Positions 12,801 through 22,784 of a stretch of 64,000 bases of DNA are shown here, piece after piece. The position numbers and the translations under genes were made by a program. A model generated the notes under the pieces. That model saw only the letters and a program-made list of their open reading frames with translations. It ran no database searches and was not told the origin of the DNA. Every line of letters starts with the position of its first letter. Within the stretch, counting starts at the first letter, position 1. Source of the stretch: Excoecaria cochinchinensis (lineage: Eukaryota > Streptophyta > Magnoliopsida > Malpighiales > Euphorbiaceae); NCBI GenBank assembly GCA_947683425.1, contig CANTUQ010000073.1:16330001-16394000 (forward strand), given 5' to 3'.

Positions 12801-13600
12801 CCACATCATCTCCCCAATAGATCATACATCCGAGTCGACAGCAATCAATTTTTTCTACAGGCAAACCCAGACCCCTAAGCAACTTCTTCATATCATAAAA
12901 ACTTTCAACCATTTGATTGTCCGATGGCAACGATTCATTGTACCAAGCCAGTATTTCATTTAAACTCCGATCAGAAATATGACCTTCAGATTTAATGTTC
13001 AATATTCGAGCCACGGAGCTTAACTGTGTCATACTATCACATCCTTGCCATAATTCCTGGTCAGCAGCATTAAGTAAGTCGAAAAAATTTTTTGCTGTTG
13101 GGTTCGGTTCCTCTTCTTCATTCCCAACAAAATTGGGTTGAAAAGTATTTCCCGCTGCATCATAAACCATTTGGGCATAAGGATTTTCAGGTGCAAAAAC
13201 ATTGTTTGCCATCAAATTTCCTTCCCCACCATGCAACTCAGATTCAACCATCTCTGGTGCAAATTCCGAATGCACTTCAGCTTCAACTGTATTCAGCCCA
13301 AATTCTGAACTTCTGGACGTGCTACCTATTATTGGTTCTCCATGCCTTGTCCATTCAAAATAATTGGGCACAAATCCCTTCTTCAGCAAATGTAGATGCA
13401 CCTCCTCCGTAGGTAGATAACACCTATGTTTACACTTTTTGCATGGACATATAATTTTCAAACCGTCCATATATGAAGGCTGAGATCTTGCATACTCAAT
13501 GAAATATTGAACGCCTTCAGCAAACTCAAGATTAATGAAACCATCAGGCGTTAGTCTTCTATACATCCAACTTCTATCTAAATTATTCATTATTGTTAAA
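9860..13600 (-). CDS. TNP2: TNP2/TNPD-type CACTA transposase, 4 exons, 1-bp frameshift in exon 2
   Basis: Exons: 13600-11243 (start ATG 13590, 10 nt after an acceptor AG at 13602-13601), 11164-10851, 10769-10670 and 10585-9860. About 1,160 residues if the frame were whole. Order: transposase-associated domain (SWMYRRL, CPCKKCKH) in the first ~90 residues; Transposase_21 catalytic region mid-exon 1 (GLSTDGFQPFGQSG, LSGWSTAGKLACPYC, HNLDVMHIKKNIFENV); DUF4218-like region across exons 1-2 (VQYRWMYPFER to ARVEGSICNAYLVEEAS); DUF4216 in exon 4 (VLFKCEWFDP, YLPFPSLRRDKKDW); acidic C-terminus. It should cut and join the element's ends. Odd: the T run 11142-11148 (A7 in sense) is one base short of the frame expected from flanking homology, so exon 2 is read out of phase. 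This is a real lesion or an assembly error. Confidence 0.9.
11142..11148 (-). other. homopolymer contraction that frameshifts TNP2
   Basis: Exon 1 ends two bases into a codon, and exon 2 begins by reading Y-L-Y-H-L, as expected for the DUF4218 region. After the A7 run, the family residues (KNVKNKARVEGS) appear only in the next frame. One extra A would reconcile them. Confidence 0.7.
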
Positions 13601-15206
13601 CTGTAGTGCAACAATCAAAAATACATTATTAGTACCAAAGCATTCCAATTCTCATAATTAAATTCAATTCTATTATATAATCTATTTCTTCAATCAATTT
13701 AATGCATAATTAGTTATGCAATAAGTTCTCACATCTAATCCACGGTAAATATTTATTATTATCAAATTCAGTTTGATATCGAAAAACTGACCTTTCGTCA
13801 TATACCAGTCGGTCAGGGAGCTAGGGGGCAGGGGATAAAAAAAATGCGTGATGCGAAACTGATCAGCGGTCGATACCGATAACGGCGGGGTACATGAAAC
13901 AAGATATATAATTTCATTTAAAAAAATTACATTTACTCTGACAACTATATATAATTGAATTCATACATGACCTTTTCACAATAAATGATTGGACCACTCA
14001 AGTAGTTGGAACAGCCATAGATATAAATCTCAGAGGTCCTTTCATTAATCTAATTGGGACCCAAACATTCATATTTATTTCACGATAAAATAATGTTAAT
14101 CCACCACAGGAACATGCATAGATATATACTTCATAGGATCTTTCGTCCTCTTATCTTCTATAGCTTCCATCTATATCATTATCATTCTTCCTGTGTAATC
14201 TAAACAACAGATTAACAAAAGTGTACTACGAACTGCTAACTGCAAGAACATTAGATAGTTGCTACGCCAACCAAATGCTTCAATATTCATACAAGTCACT
14301 GATTGTTTGGATAAACTGCGACTAATGAAAACTGAAATTAATTAACGTAACAACTGCTACATGCATTTGACCCTCTCACATAGTTGTTACATGCATTTGA
14401 CCCTCCCACATCCATGCCGTGATCGAAGAATCACCATTATATAAAATTTCATTTAGGCAAGGTAACAGAAAACTTTAAGTAGGAGTCTCTTCAAATGAGC
14501 AATTTTATAAAAACATAACTAGAAAGTCTCAAATGGGTAGCAGGAATAGAGGTAATGAAATCATGGTTAATTGAAATTGTACATCATAAAATTGTATCCA
14601 TTCAGAAGCAAAAGGCAGAAATGACCCAAAGTTTTAACTCCAACTATTACCACTCAGCACTGCCTATAATTCATCTGCTGTTAGTGCCAATGTTGTTATT
14701 CTATAAACACCAAAAAAGCAAAATGTACTTTTCTGACTCACATGAAAACTAAATGCACTCAAAACTCTAACACAATTACATACAACCTCCCATAATTCAA
14801 AGTCGAGCTGGATTTTTGAAAACAAACTTGTCAACCAACCGTCTTTTTTTTTTCCTTCATTCTAGAATATTCTTCCCTGTGCAGGTTGTTCACATAGCCT
14901 CAAACAAACACATTGAGAAAACAAACATCACAAACTAATGGAGACAATCAAATTTAGATATTATATACAGAAAAAATTCAAGTGCTTTTTCAGATGTAAT
15001 AGCCATTCAATTAATAAGCTCAAGCTCAACCATAGCTCCACATTCCTGACCTAAAATTAGTTCATGATTGCAAAAAATTTAAACTTCTAATTGGTTCTAT
15101 AAACAAAAAGAGATACCAATCAAAGTTACAATCTTCTTTCAACACCACTAATAATTAATTACATTTTAAGTATAATAATTCAAAAAATAAAAAAAAAAAT
15201 TATTAC
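13601..15206 (-). other. long 5' leader intron of the CACTA genes
   Basis: In the minus direction this runs from a donor (TCAG|GTAATA at 15206) to the acceptor at 13601 just before the TNP2 ATG, about 1.6 kb. No protein domain is seen. It has a short direct repeat (ACATGCATTTGACCCTC near 14358 and 14390) and a GC-richer patch near 13795-13890 with no recognised identity. Confidence 0.6.
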
Positions 15207-15540
15207 CTGATGCTGCAGAACTGGCCGGAGGAGGAACGCCGGAGCAGACGACGGGTCGGAGAACAACGCCGGCGACGACTCGTCGGGGGCAAGGGCACCG
15301 GACGACGATGGGCAACGTACAGGGGGCAGCGGCAGAGGAGGAGAAAGGGAAAAGAAAGAAGAGGGGAAAAAAGAAAGAGGGGGAAAAACGCTTACCTCAC
15401 CGGCTTCTACTCGACGGCGACGGTGGGAACAAACGCCGGATGGACGGCTCGGGCAACGGAGGGAGGAGGCAGCGAACACAGGGAGCAGAGAGGAGAGGGG
15501 AAAAGAAAGAGGGAAAAAAGAAAGGGAATTAGGTCTAAAA
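15207..15540 (-). promoter_or_regulatory. GC-rich CACTA leader exon and promoter region
   Basis: A GC-rich island just inside the right subterminal repeats, ending in donor TCAG|GTAATA; a second donor GTGAG|GTAAGCG lies near 15394. This is the expected place for the promoter and untranslated first exon shared by both genes. Open frames on both strands here are probably composition effects. No clear TATA box seen. Confidence 0.55.
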
Positions 15541-15549
15541 ACCCAAAAA

Positions 15550-16050
15550 TTAGAGACGGTATTAAATTCCGTCTCTATTTAGAGACGGAAATCGTCTTTC
15601 GTCTCTAAAAATAGAGACGGAATGACTTTTCCGTCTCTATTTAGAGACGGAATGACTTTTCCGTCTCTATTTAGAGACGAAAAAATCATTCCGTCTCTAT
15701 TTAGAGATGGAAAAATTAGAGGCGGAATGATTTTTTCGTCTCTATTTTTAGAGACGGAATGAATTTTTCGTCTCTATTTAGAGACGGAAAAATCATTCCG
15801 TCTCTATTTAGAGACGGAAAAACTATTCCGTCTCTAAATCCCGTCTCCAATTTTGGCGGGAAAAAATCGCGCCATATTTAGCGACCAAATTTAGAGACAT
15901 AACAAATTACGTCTCTAAATAGAGACGAAGACAAATTTCCGTCTCTAAATAGAGACAGAAATTTCTTTCCGTCTCTATTTAGAGACGGAAAATGATTTCC
16001 GTCTCTATTTAAAGACGGAATTCATTCTGTCTCTATTTTTCCGTCTCTAT
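15550..16050. repeat. CACTA right subterminal repeats
   Basis: About 500 bp of alternating TTAGAGACGGAAA and TTTCCGTCTCTA units in both orientations, matching the left array. Variants such as GAGACGAAA and GAGATGGAA look like CpG decay of the core. Confidence 0.9.
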
Positions 16051-16186
16051 TTCTGATTTTTCTTGTAGTGTTACTTTGCAAATAAATCCTTATCATCCAA
16101 ATTCCTCATGCACAAACTACCGAAATACCCTTCACTTATCCGACTAAGCTTGCCGATTCCGACTAGGCCCGATTTGGGGTGTGACA

Positions 16187-16470
16187 TTTAATTTATTTTT
16201 ATCACCCAAATTTACATTTTAGTCCTTCCGATAACAATTTTATGCCAATTTGCATTTGAGTCTCTAATATGTGATCAAATTACATTATTAACCATTTTAT
16301 TCCATTTTTCTTCTTATTTACTCTTATTAATTCATTTAGGCACTAATTTACCATGTTACCTTTAGACTTCATATTTCTTCAATTTAGTCCCTTTTTCACT
16401 TAAATCTTCATATCACTTCGATTTAACCATTTTAATTGCATTTTTATCATATTACCCCTAGTATACATCC
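16187..16470 (-). other. L2 segment 2, AT-rich LTR DNA
   Basis: The piece of L2 between the TTTAA copy of L2a (16187-16191) and L2b. No gene or motif seen. Confidence 0.6.
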
Positions 16471-17835
16471 TGTAACACCCCGAACACACCCTAGTCGGAT
16501 TAGGGTAGGTTTAGGGTGTAACGGAAACCGAAGGTGGTTGAGATATGAATGGAAGTGTCAAAAAGGATACAACCGTCATTAATTCGAAAGTTTTGGCGAG
16601 TTTCTGTAAATGGGACAATTATATCATCGTGCCTCTAATGACATGAAGAGAATTATTCTTGGTGATTAAAATGTGTAATAGGATGATGGAAATGATTAAG
16701 TGTAGTAAAGGACGTTATCGGTATTAGGTGAAAAGTTAAGGGTATTTTGGTAATCTGCCAAATTGTGACTTAAACAAAACAATTAAGAATATTTGTATGC
16801 CAATGTTTTAATAGAAGATAGTTATTTGCAAAATGTATGAAGAAATAAAAGAATAAAGGACTAAATTGATATTAAACATAAAAATCTAAGTGTAGCCAAT
16901 AGGAGCATGGCATGTGGCTCAATATAGACCAAGTATGTAAAAGGGGAAAGAATGAGATAGGGGGACACAGGTTCTTTGGCTGGAAAACTCAGAATTTTGC
17001 TTCTCCTTTTCTCTTTGTTCTTCATCTTTTAATTTGGTAAAAGAAAGAGAGATGGAAGTTGGGAAAACTAAGCAAGAGTTATTGATTTAGAGGTAAGTTT
17101 AGGTCTTTTGTTATCTTTCTTCCTTTTCTTTGCATAAGATTTTAAGTTATGTATTTTTGAGGGGAAACTCATGTGAGTTGTGATGTGTTTTAATTGAGGG
17201 AATCAATTGATGCAAGTTGGAATTGGATGCAAAATGAAAGAGAAATAAGGGATAAAAAGTAAGTGAAGATAGAAGGAGTCACCACATGAGGTTGGAAACT
17301 CTTTGTTTATATATGATTTTGATTATATTAATGTGTTATTTAAGTAATTTGGATGTGTTGATGATGATCTTTGATGATGATAGTGAGTGTTGGTTTAAAT
17401 TGTTTATTTGTGCATGTGAATAGGTTTTTGGGTAAAAAAACTGGGTTAGAATGCACTTGACCTTTCTTCTGTTATTAGGTCGTATTGTGAGTTTTCGAAC
17501 TCCAGTGGATATGAGACCAGTTCCGTTTGAAAGCTAAGACATATTCCTATAAATGTCTTAGAAATATGTTTGAGCTAATTTTACCTATAAGGGTCTCAAA
17601 AATTGTCATGAAGTAGAGCTATCTTCTCTGGCCGGGTTCAGGGGAGCATTATAGGTTGTTTAGATCCTATCTGAATCTATAGATGTCCAATTGATCTGAA
17701 ATTTGTTGCATTTGAAATTTAACATCTTAGAGAACAAGTGTTAAGAAGGAAGGTTTGTTTAAAAATGTCATTTCGATGTCCGTTTAGTCTGAACAAAATT
17801 GATGTTGTTGAGTTTTTGTCCGGAATCCCGTGGCT

Positions 17836-18163
17836 CTGTCACGAGTCATGACACCTGTCACGAGTCGTGACAGTAAGCCCTTGTCACTAGTAGTGACGAC
17901 TGTTACTAGTAGTGACGACTGTCACGAGTCGTGACAGTAAGCCCCTGTCACTAGTATTGACGATTGTCACTAGTAGTGACAGTAAGTCAAGCTCTTGTCA
18001 CTAGTAGTGACGACTGTCACGAGTCGTGACAGTAAGCCCCTGTCACTAGTAGTGACAATTATCACTAATTGTCACTAGTAGTGACAGTAAGTCAAGCTCT
18101 TGTGACGATTGTCACTAGTAGTGACAGTAAGTCAAGCTCTTGTCTCTAGTAGTGACGCCTCCT
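17836..18163. repeat. L2b palindrome array with two co-varying stem types
   Basis: Roughly a dozen hairpins of two forms, TGTCACG-AGT-CGTGACA and TGTCACT-AGT-AGTGACA, often separated by GTAAGCCCC or GTAAGTCAAGCTCT. The forms differ by a matched change in both arms (G:C to T:A), so the dyad is kept. Confidence 0.9.
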
Positions 18164-18713
18164 CTCCCACAGCATGATTCTAAATGTCTTCTGTCTTGAA
18201 TTTTGATGTTTTAATTCTTATCCTTTGTTCATTTTAACTTATGTTCTGGTTTTAATAGTTATTTAACGTCACCTCAGTTTTTAAGTTATATATATATGTA
18301 ATGATTTCCGTTGTATTAATGCATGATCAGTTATGAACTCTATGTGTGATCGGAAATTTCGCTATGACGAATTAGCAGAATATTATGGTTAATGTCTGAT
18401 TGCAGTAATATGCCTAGCCTATGAGCTCAATGTGCCTTGTTTATATAATTGGGTTATGCATATTAAATATTATGGCTATTTATATTGAGCATGTGGTATT
18501 AGAAGGTGAATGTTTTATGATTCTGCATATCGAAGTATGAATTAATATTTACGATCATTGGTGGTATAATATGGTTCCTTACATGTGATATTGATATGCC
18601 TTGAATAATGAACAATGTTAAAGTGTGTGATTGGGTTGCTATATAAATTGTTCAATGCATGACCGACATTATGAATTTATTTATGAGTCTATCATACTAT
18701 GGGTTATGTATGA

Positions 18714-18716
<3 letters not shown>

Positions 18717-18756
<40 letters not shown>
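18717..18756. repeat. (TA)n microsatellite in L2b
   Basis: Uninterrupted AT/TA run between the palindrome array and the ordered palindrome block, equivalent in position to 5258-5294 in L2a. Confidence 0.9.
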
Positions 18757-18759
<3 letters not shown>

Positions 18760-18822
18760 GTGATGTTATTCGAAACATGATCTGTTTTATACATGACCTG
18801 CGAGAGTCAGTCTAGTGGATAG

Positions 18823-19040
18823 TTAGGCATGCCTAATAGAGTCTATATAAGTGTAGCTGCGGCGCCCTTTGAACGATTTGGACCCCGATCAGGTCCCCGA
18901 ATGGTTCCTTGCGAACCCTATTATGTGTATGTGTATGGATCTTGTTTAAGATCCTTTTCAGGGAAATGTTTTTGAAATGTGAAAAGTGACAGTACTTTGC
19001 AATTTGTACCCGTAAGGTACAGTTTGTTACTCGTTATCCA
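18823..19040 (+). repeat. ordered palindrome block of L2b
   Basis: In the plus direction: TTAGGCATGCCTAA (18823-18836), GGACCCCGATCAGGTCC (about 18878), GGATCTTGTTTAAGATCC (about 18938), GTACCCGTAAGGTAC (about 19007) and ACTCGTTATCCAC (about 19030). This is the reverse of the L2a/L3/L5 order, as expected for an inverted LTR. Confidence 0.8.
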
Positions 19041-19455
19041 CTTTTGTGAGTCAGCAGGTGTGTTGTTTGTTATTATGTGTTTACAATGTAACACCCCCGC
19101 CGCCGCCCCCGTTGGAAGGGCGTCGGCGGGCGCGCTACCCGACACTCACTCACGGCGCGATAAAACATACAGCAGAAGCATACATGCACTAAGCGGAAGC
19201 AATCACTAAACAAGAAGATAAATAAAATGAAAAGAAATTATAGGAAGCAAATTTCAATACATAAATCATGAAAATACCGTTTATATACAAAAGCCCAAAA
19301 GTTTTCAAATATCAAAATCCTTTACAAAAAAATACAATAATACAAATACAAAAAAGAATTACAGGAGGAGACAAAAAAAAATAAATAACTCGACTCCTAT
19401 GGCCTGCCTGCAGATGCACGACTCGAGCACTCCCAAAAATCCTTCACGATACCTG

Positions 19456-19492
19456 CACGGGATAAAAGCCCGTGCTAAGCGATAACGCTTAG
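19456..19492 (-). repeat. conserved double hairpin of L2b-i
   Basis: A GCACGGG/CCCGTGC stem followed directly by CTAAGCG-ATAA-CGCTTAG (19475-19492, perfect 7-bp stem), about 370 bp from the LTR's 3' end. Confidence 0.85.
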
Positions 19493-20138
19493 TGGGGATA
19501 AACAAACACAACAGAACACTATACAATAAACACGCACTAACATACATAAATCACTATTCATTAGGCATCAGAATACAGAGATATAAATAAATATAACCGG
19601 AATAAATGATACAATGCACTATACCATTCACTATTTAAAGTCACGCAATGATCAGAACACTTCACTGTATAAATCAAAACCAGACAGTTCACACAATAGC
19701 CTGAATTCAATGGTGGAGGATACGGGAACACGGCACGGGAGACCGAAGCCTCAAAAACACTTTAATACCCGAAGGCAGCGCGGGAGACCAGAGTCTCAAA
19801 ATATTTTATCACTACACGATTTATGACCATCACGGAGGTCAACCGCTTCGCCCATACGGGCGGACACAACAGCTGTACACTAACCCTTCTTAAGCATGCT
19901 TAATTATCCTATACCTTGACACTTCAGGCTCGACAACACATAAACTCTCAAGACAGTACTTAGACAAAAAAAACAATATTCAAATTAAAACTCTTATTTA
20001 ATATAAATCCACAACAAGGACACTAGCACAATAATATCACGAGTCGAAAGCACACACATATTCCATGCAATAGTGAGAAACCGTGCAAAGTGGAACAAAA
20101 GAAACACATTCCGAAAACAAGGCAAGCAGGAAGGGCCT

Positions 20139-20592
20139 CTGTCGCGATCGCGACAAGTGTCGCGCTCGCGACAGAGCACGGGGTACTTCCTCGCGAGGTC
20201 GCGCCAGGGGGCCTACTCGCGACGAAGCACTCGCGGCAGAATTTCACGGAGCCGAGCTCTGTCGCGCTCGCGACAAGCGTCGCGATCGCGACAGAACACG
20301 GTGTACTTCCTCGCGAGGTCGCGCCGGGGGCCTACTCGCGACGAAGCACTCGCGGCAGAATTCTCGGGGCCGAGCTCTGTCGCGCTCGCGACAAGCGTCG
20401 CGATCGCGACAGAGACCAGTTCCTTCCTCCTCGCGCGCACGCTCGACAGCACGCCCGCGCGGAGGTTTCCGCAACCGAGCTCTCTGTCGCGCTCGCGACA
20501 AGCATCGCGATCGCGACAGAGGGCTCTTCAAGAACAAGGGGCCAAGTCCGCCTTCTGTCGCGATCGCGGCACTTGTCGCGATCGCGACAGAA
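20139..20592. repeat. L2b-i palindrome array with ~119-bp higher-order repeats
   Basis: Units TGTCGCGATCGCGACA and TGTCGCGCTCGCGACA occur many times. They are embedded in a larger tandem repeat whose marker GTCGCG starts at 20141, 20261 and 20379 (periods 120 and 118 bp). This is the most CpG-dense stretch of the window; the long frames on both strands come from it. Confidence 0.9.
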
Positions 20593-22357
20593 CCCAGATT
20601 TGCCCAATTCTGCACTTTTTCCTACTCTTTTCACACACAACTCATCATACATGCATACAACAAGCTCAAAACACTTACCTCTCGCCTCCAGCACATCACC
20701 GCATCATTCACAAGCCAAATAAACACATTTACACTATAATCAATTATAATTCAACATGAAATCACTCACAACCAAATTCAAATACACTAATGTGGCATGT
20801 TCAAATTTCCGGAAACACATAATATCTTCACTACATCACTAACATTTCACTAAATCACTACTCGATTAACATGCATTCATAACACACTCAGGATTACAAA
20901 TAACATGCAAACACTAGCTAGAGTTGATCCAAGGAGGAAAATAGGGGAAAAACCACAATCCACAACACAACTCACAACACTTACATGCACTTAAACCCAA
21001 TTCCAACACAACACTCAAGCACACAGCTCCCATACCTGGAAAACGAAGCTTCAACCGAACTCCTCACGAATCCACTTTATCCTCGCCCTTGCTCTTCCTT
21101 CTCTCTTCCGATTCTTGCACAAAAACCCAACCACAAACACTCAAATCAGACCCAAGCACAAACAAAACTAAAAGTCAAAGAGCAAGAGACCTCTAACCGA
21201 ACTCAACCACTTACCTTCCATAAACCCAGCTCAAACCTTCCAAGATCCCACTCAAAACTCAAGAAATCACAAGAGAAGAGAGATGAGAGTAGAAGAATGA
21301 AAGCAAGAGAGAGGGGAGGACGGGAAATGAAGAAGAAATGAGGGAAAATGAGATAGCTTCCACGGGAAGCCTCACCCAAAAGCTGCCCCTCCCTTCCTCT
21401 CTCCTACTTTACATTAATTACTCACCAACCTCTTGCCACTTGTCACAATCTTAAAGAATCAAGCCAATCCATCTTACCTCATCCACTTAAGGCACCATAC
21501 ACTAACCACACTCAAGCCTTATTCTTACACAAATATCTTCTATACACCATACACTCACTCACACCATAATTTCCAATAAATCCCCTTTACATCCAAGGCA
21601 CCATGCCTACAAACCACACAAAAACAGCCCTTAGACCACTAACACCCTACAACCATACACTACAAGCACACACTAATATTCCCTTCACTTCACTTAACAC
21701 TTAATTAATTAATTCCTTTAACACATACATCCTTATTAACCAAAATTCCTCTTACACAAATTACGAAAATACCCTCAAATAACCGACTTACCACGCAAAT
21801 TCCGACCAGACCCTATTTGGGTTGTTACATACAAGCATGTGAATCTGAACGGTTACGAACATAAGAATGTGATATCCGTATGAGAATGATTTTTGGGATA
21901 TGTGAATGTGATTACAAGTCTCTGAACTGGCTAAATGTAACTCTGACCTGTATATTGTACCTTTGTGGTTATCTGTAAATGGTCTTGTTTATAGTATATG
22001 TATGTGAATTCGGTGTGTCACATAATATGGTCACTACATTTTTGTATAATCTAAATGCCTTGTTGATTGGATAAATTACATGATAAAGCATTTGCTAAAC
22101 AAGATGTGTGAAAAGAATTTTGGAACCCGAAAGGAATGTAAATAAATAAGCAAAGTGACATGTATATGATGTAAGGAAAATATAATAAAATATAAGTGAT
22201 TTGTTAACGTTGAAATGCACAGTAAGTGGATAATTGATGACCTCCTTGAAAGTATCTATTTTGTTATAATTGATTATATATTTTCTATGTTATGCTTTCC
22301 TTTGAACTCATTTGACGTCCATTCTTAATGGTCGTCTATATTTATATGTGTTTCCCA

Positions 22358-22397
22358 CTAAGCTTTATGCTTAGCACGGATTTTCTTTTAATCCGTG
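22358..22397 (+). repeat. conserved double hairpin of L2b
   Basis: CTAAGC-TTTAT-GCTTAG (22358-22374) followed by CACGGA...TCCGTG (22375-22397), the inverted counterpart of the hairpins in the other LTRs. Confidence 0.8.
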
Positions 22398-22784
22398 TAG
22401 GTACTGTTGATCGGGTCTTTCGAGAGTCTTTCCACAGCAGCCCGGGCCAATGCAAGCTTATAAAGAGTTATTAGAGTAGGATTTGTATCGTCTTCGGAAT
22501 GTGTGCAAGATTTGTAATTTTGAATTATAAGTTTTGTAAAAGTGATATTGGTTATGTAAAAGATCTGTCTATAGTAAACCCTGAAGAAGTTTACTTTATA
22601 ATGTGAATTTATAATGAATTTATATTTAACTATAATGTGTTTTTGAAATGAAAGAAATTTTATAACTCATATTTTAGCTTGAAGGTTTATAAGTTTTACA
22701 TGTTTGTTCGGTAATGCCCTTGACCGTCGTCGTGAACCACCGGTTCACGGTATGGTTTACTATATACGGGTAAGGGGTGTTACA

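Larger units (their letters stand above)
6817..16070 (-). mobile_element. CACTA (En/Spm superfamily) DNA transposon, complete, 9254 bp
   Basis: It begins CACTACAAGAAA at 6817 and ends TTTCTTGTAGTG at 16070, perfect 12-bp terminal inverted repeats with the diagnostic CACTA start. Perfect 3-bp duplications TTA sit at 6814-6816 and 16071-16073. Both ends carry dense subterminal repeats of GAGACGGAAA. Two minus-strand genes lie inside: a TNP2/TNPD transposase (9860-13600) and a TNPA-like gene (7429-9700). The ends look competent. One homopolymer frameshift in TNP2 is the main visible lesion, so the copy may be non-autonomous yet mobilisable. It sits inside solo LTR L2a. Confidence 0.97.
3235..16186 (-). 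mobile_element. L2a: solo LTR of a Ty3-type element, carrying a CACTA transposon
   Basis: The LTR starts TGTAACACCCCC at 3235 and ends GGGGTGTGACA at 16186, with perfect 5-bp duplications TTTAA at 3230-3234 and 16187-16191. Removing the CACTA element and its TTA copy leaves about 3.7 kb of LTR. It has no gag or pol, so it is probably a solo LTR left by LTR-LTR recombination. Transcription is inferred to run on the minus strand: a candidate splice donor AGAG|GTATGTG lies near 6325, followed in that direction by a palindrome array (5412-5735) and then the conserved hairpins. Its order of features matches L2b, L3 and L5. Confidence 0.9.
19087..21829 (-). mobile_element. L2b-i: solo LTR nested in L2b
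   Basis: Starts TGTAACACCCCC at 19087 and ends TTGGGTTGTTACA at 21829, with perfect TSD TACAA at 19082-19086 and 21830-21834. Length 2743 bp, no coding domains. It has the double hairpin near 19456-19492, TTAAGCATGCTTAA at 19890-19903, a CpG-rich palindrome array (20139-20592) and a minus-strand donor CCAG|GTATGG near 21035. The layout matches L2a, but its sequence is clearly diverged, so it is a separate subfamily. Confidence 0.92.
16471..22784 (+). mobile_element. L2b: solo LTR, plus orientation, carrying nested LTR L2b-i
   Basis: Starts TGTAACACCCCG at 16471 and ends GGGGTGTTACA at 22784. The flanks are CATCC (16466-16470) and CATTC (22785-22789), a TSD with one mismatch. About 3.6 kb remains after removing L2b-i and its TSD. 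In the plus direction it shows a pyrimidine-rich leader (16998-17040), a donor GAG|GTAAGTTT (about 17091), a palindrome array (17836-18163), the ordered palindrome block inverted relative to L2a (18823-19040), and the conserved double hairpin (22358-22397) about 390 bp before the end. No gag or pol is present, so a solo LTR is inferred. Confidence 0.88.

Noticed and set aside
15180..15608. Arg- and Pro-rich frames on both strands
   Set aside because: They lie in the GC-rich CACTA leader exon; no homology, and a donor site cuts them.
17836..18163. CRISPR-like array of repeats and spacers
   Set aside because: Spacing is irregular, repeats are 17-bp dyads, the context is a plant LTR and no cas genes are present.
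20073..20759. Long overlapping open frames on both strands (over 200 aa)
   Set aside because: They arise from the stop-poor, CpG-rich palindrome array; the proteins are repeats of RSRQ / CRDRD / VAIAT and match no family.
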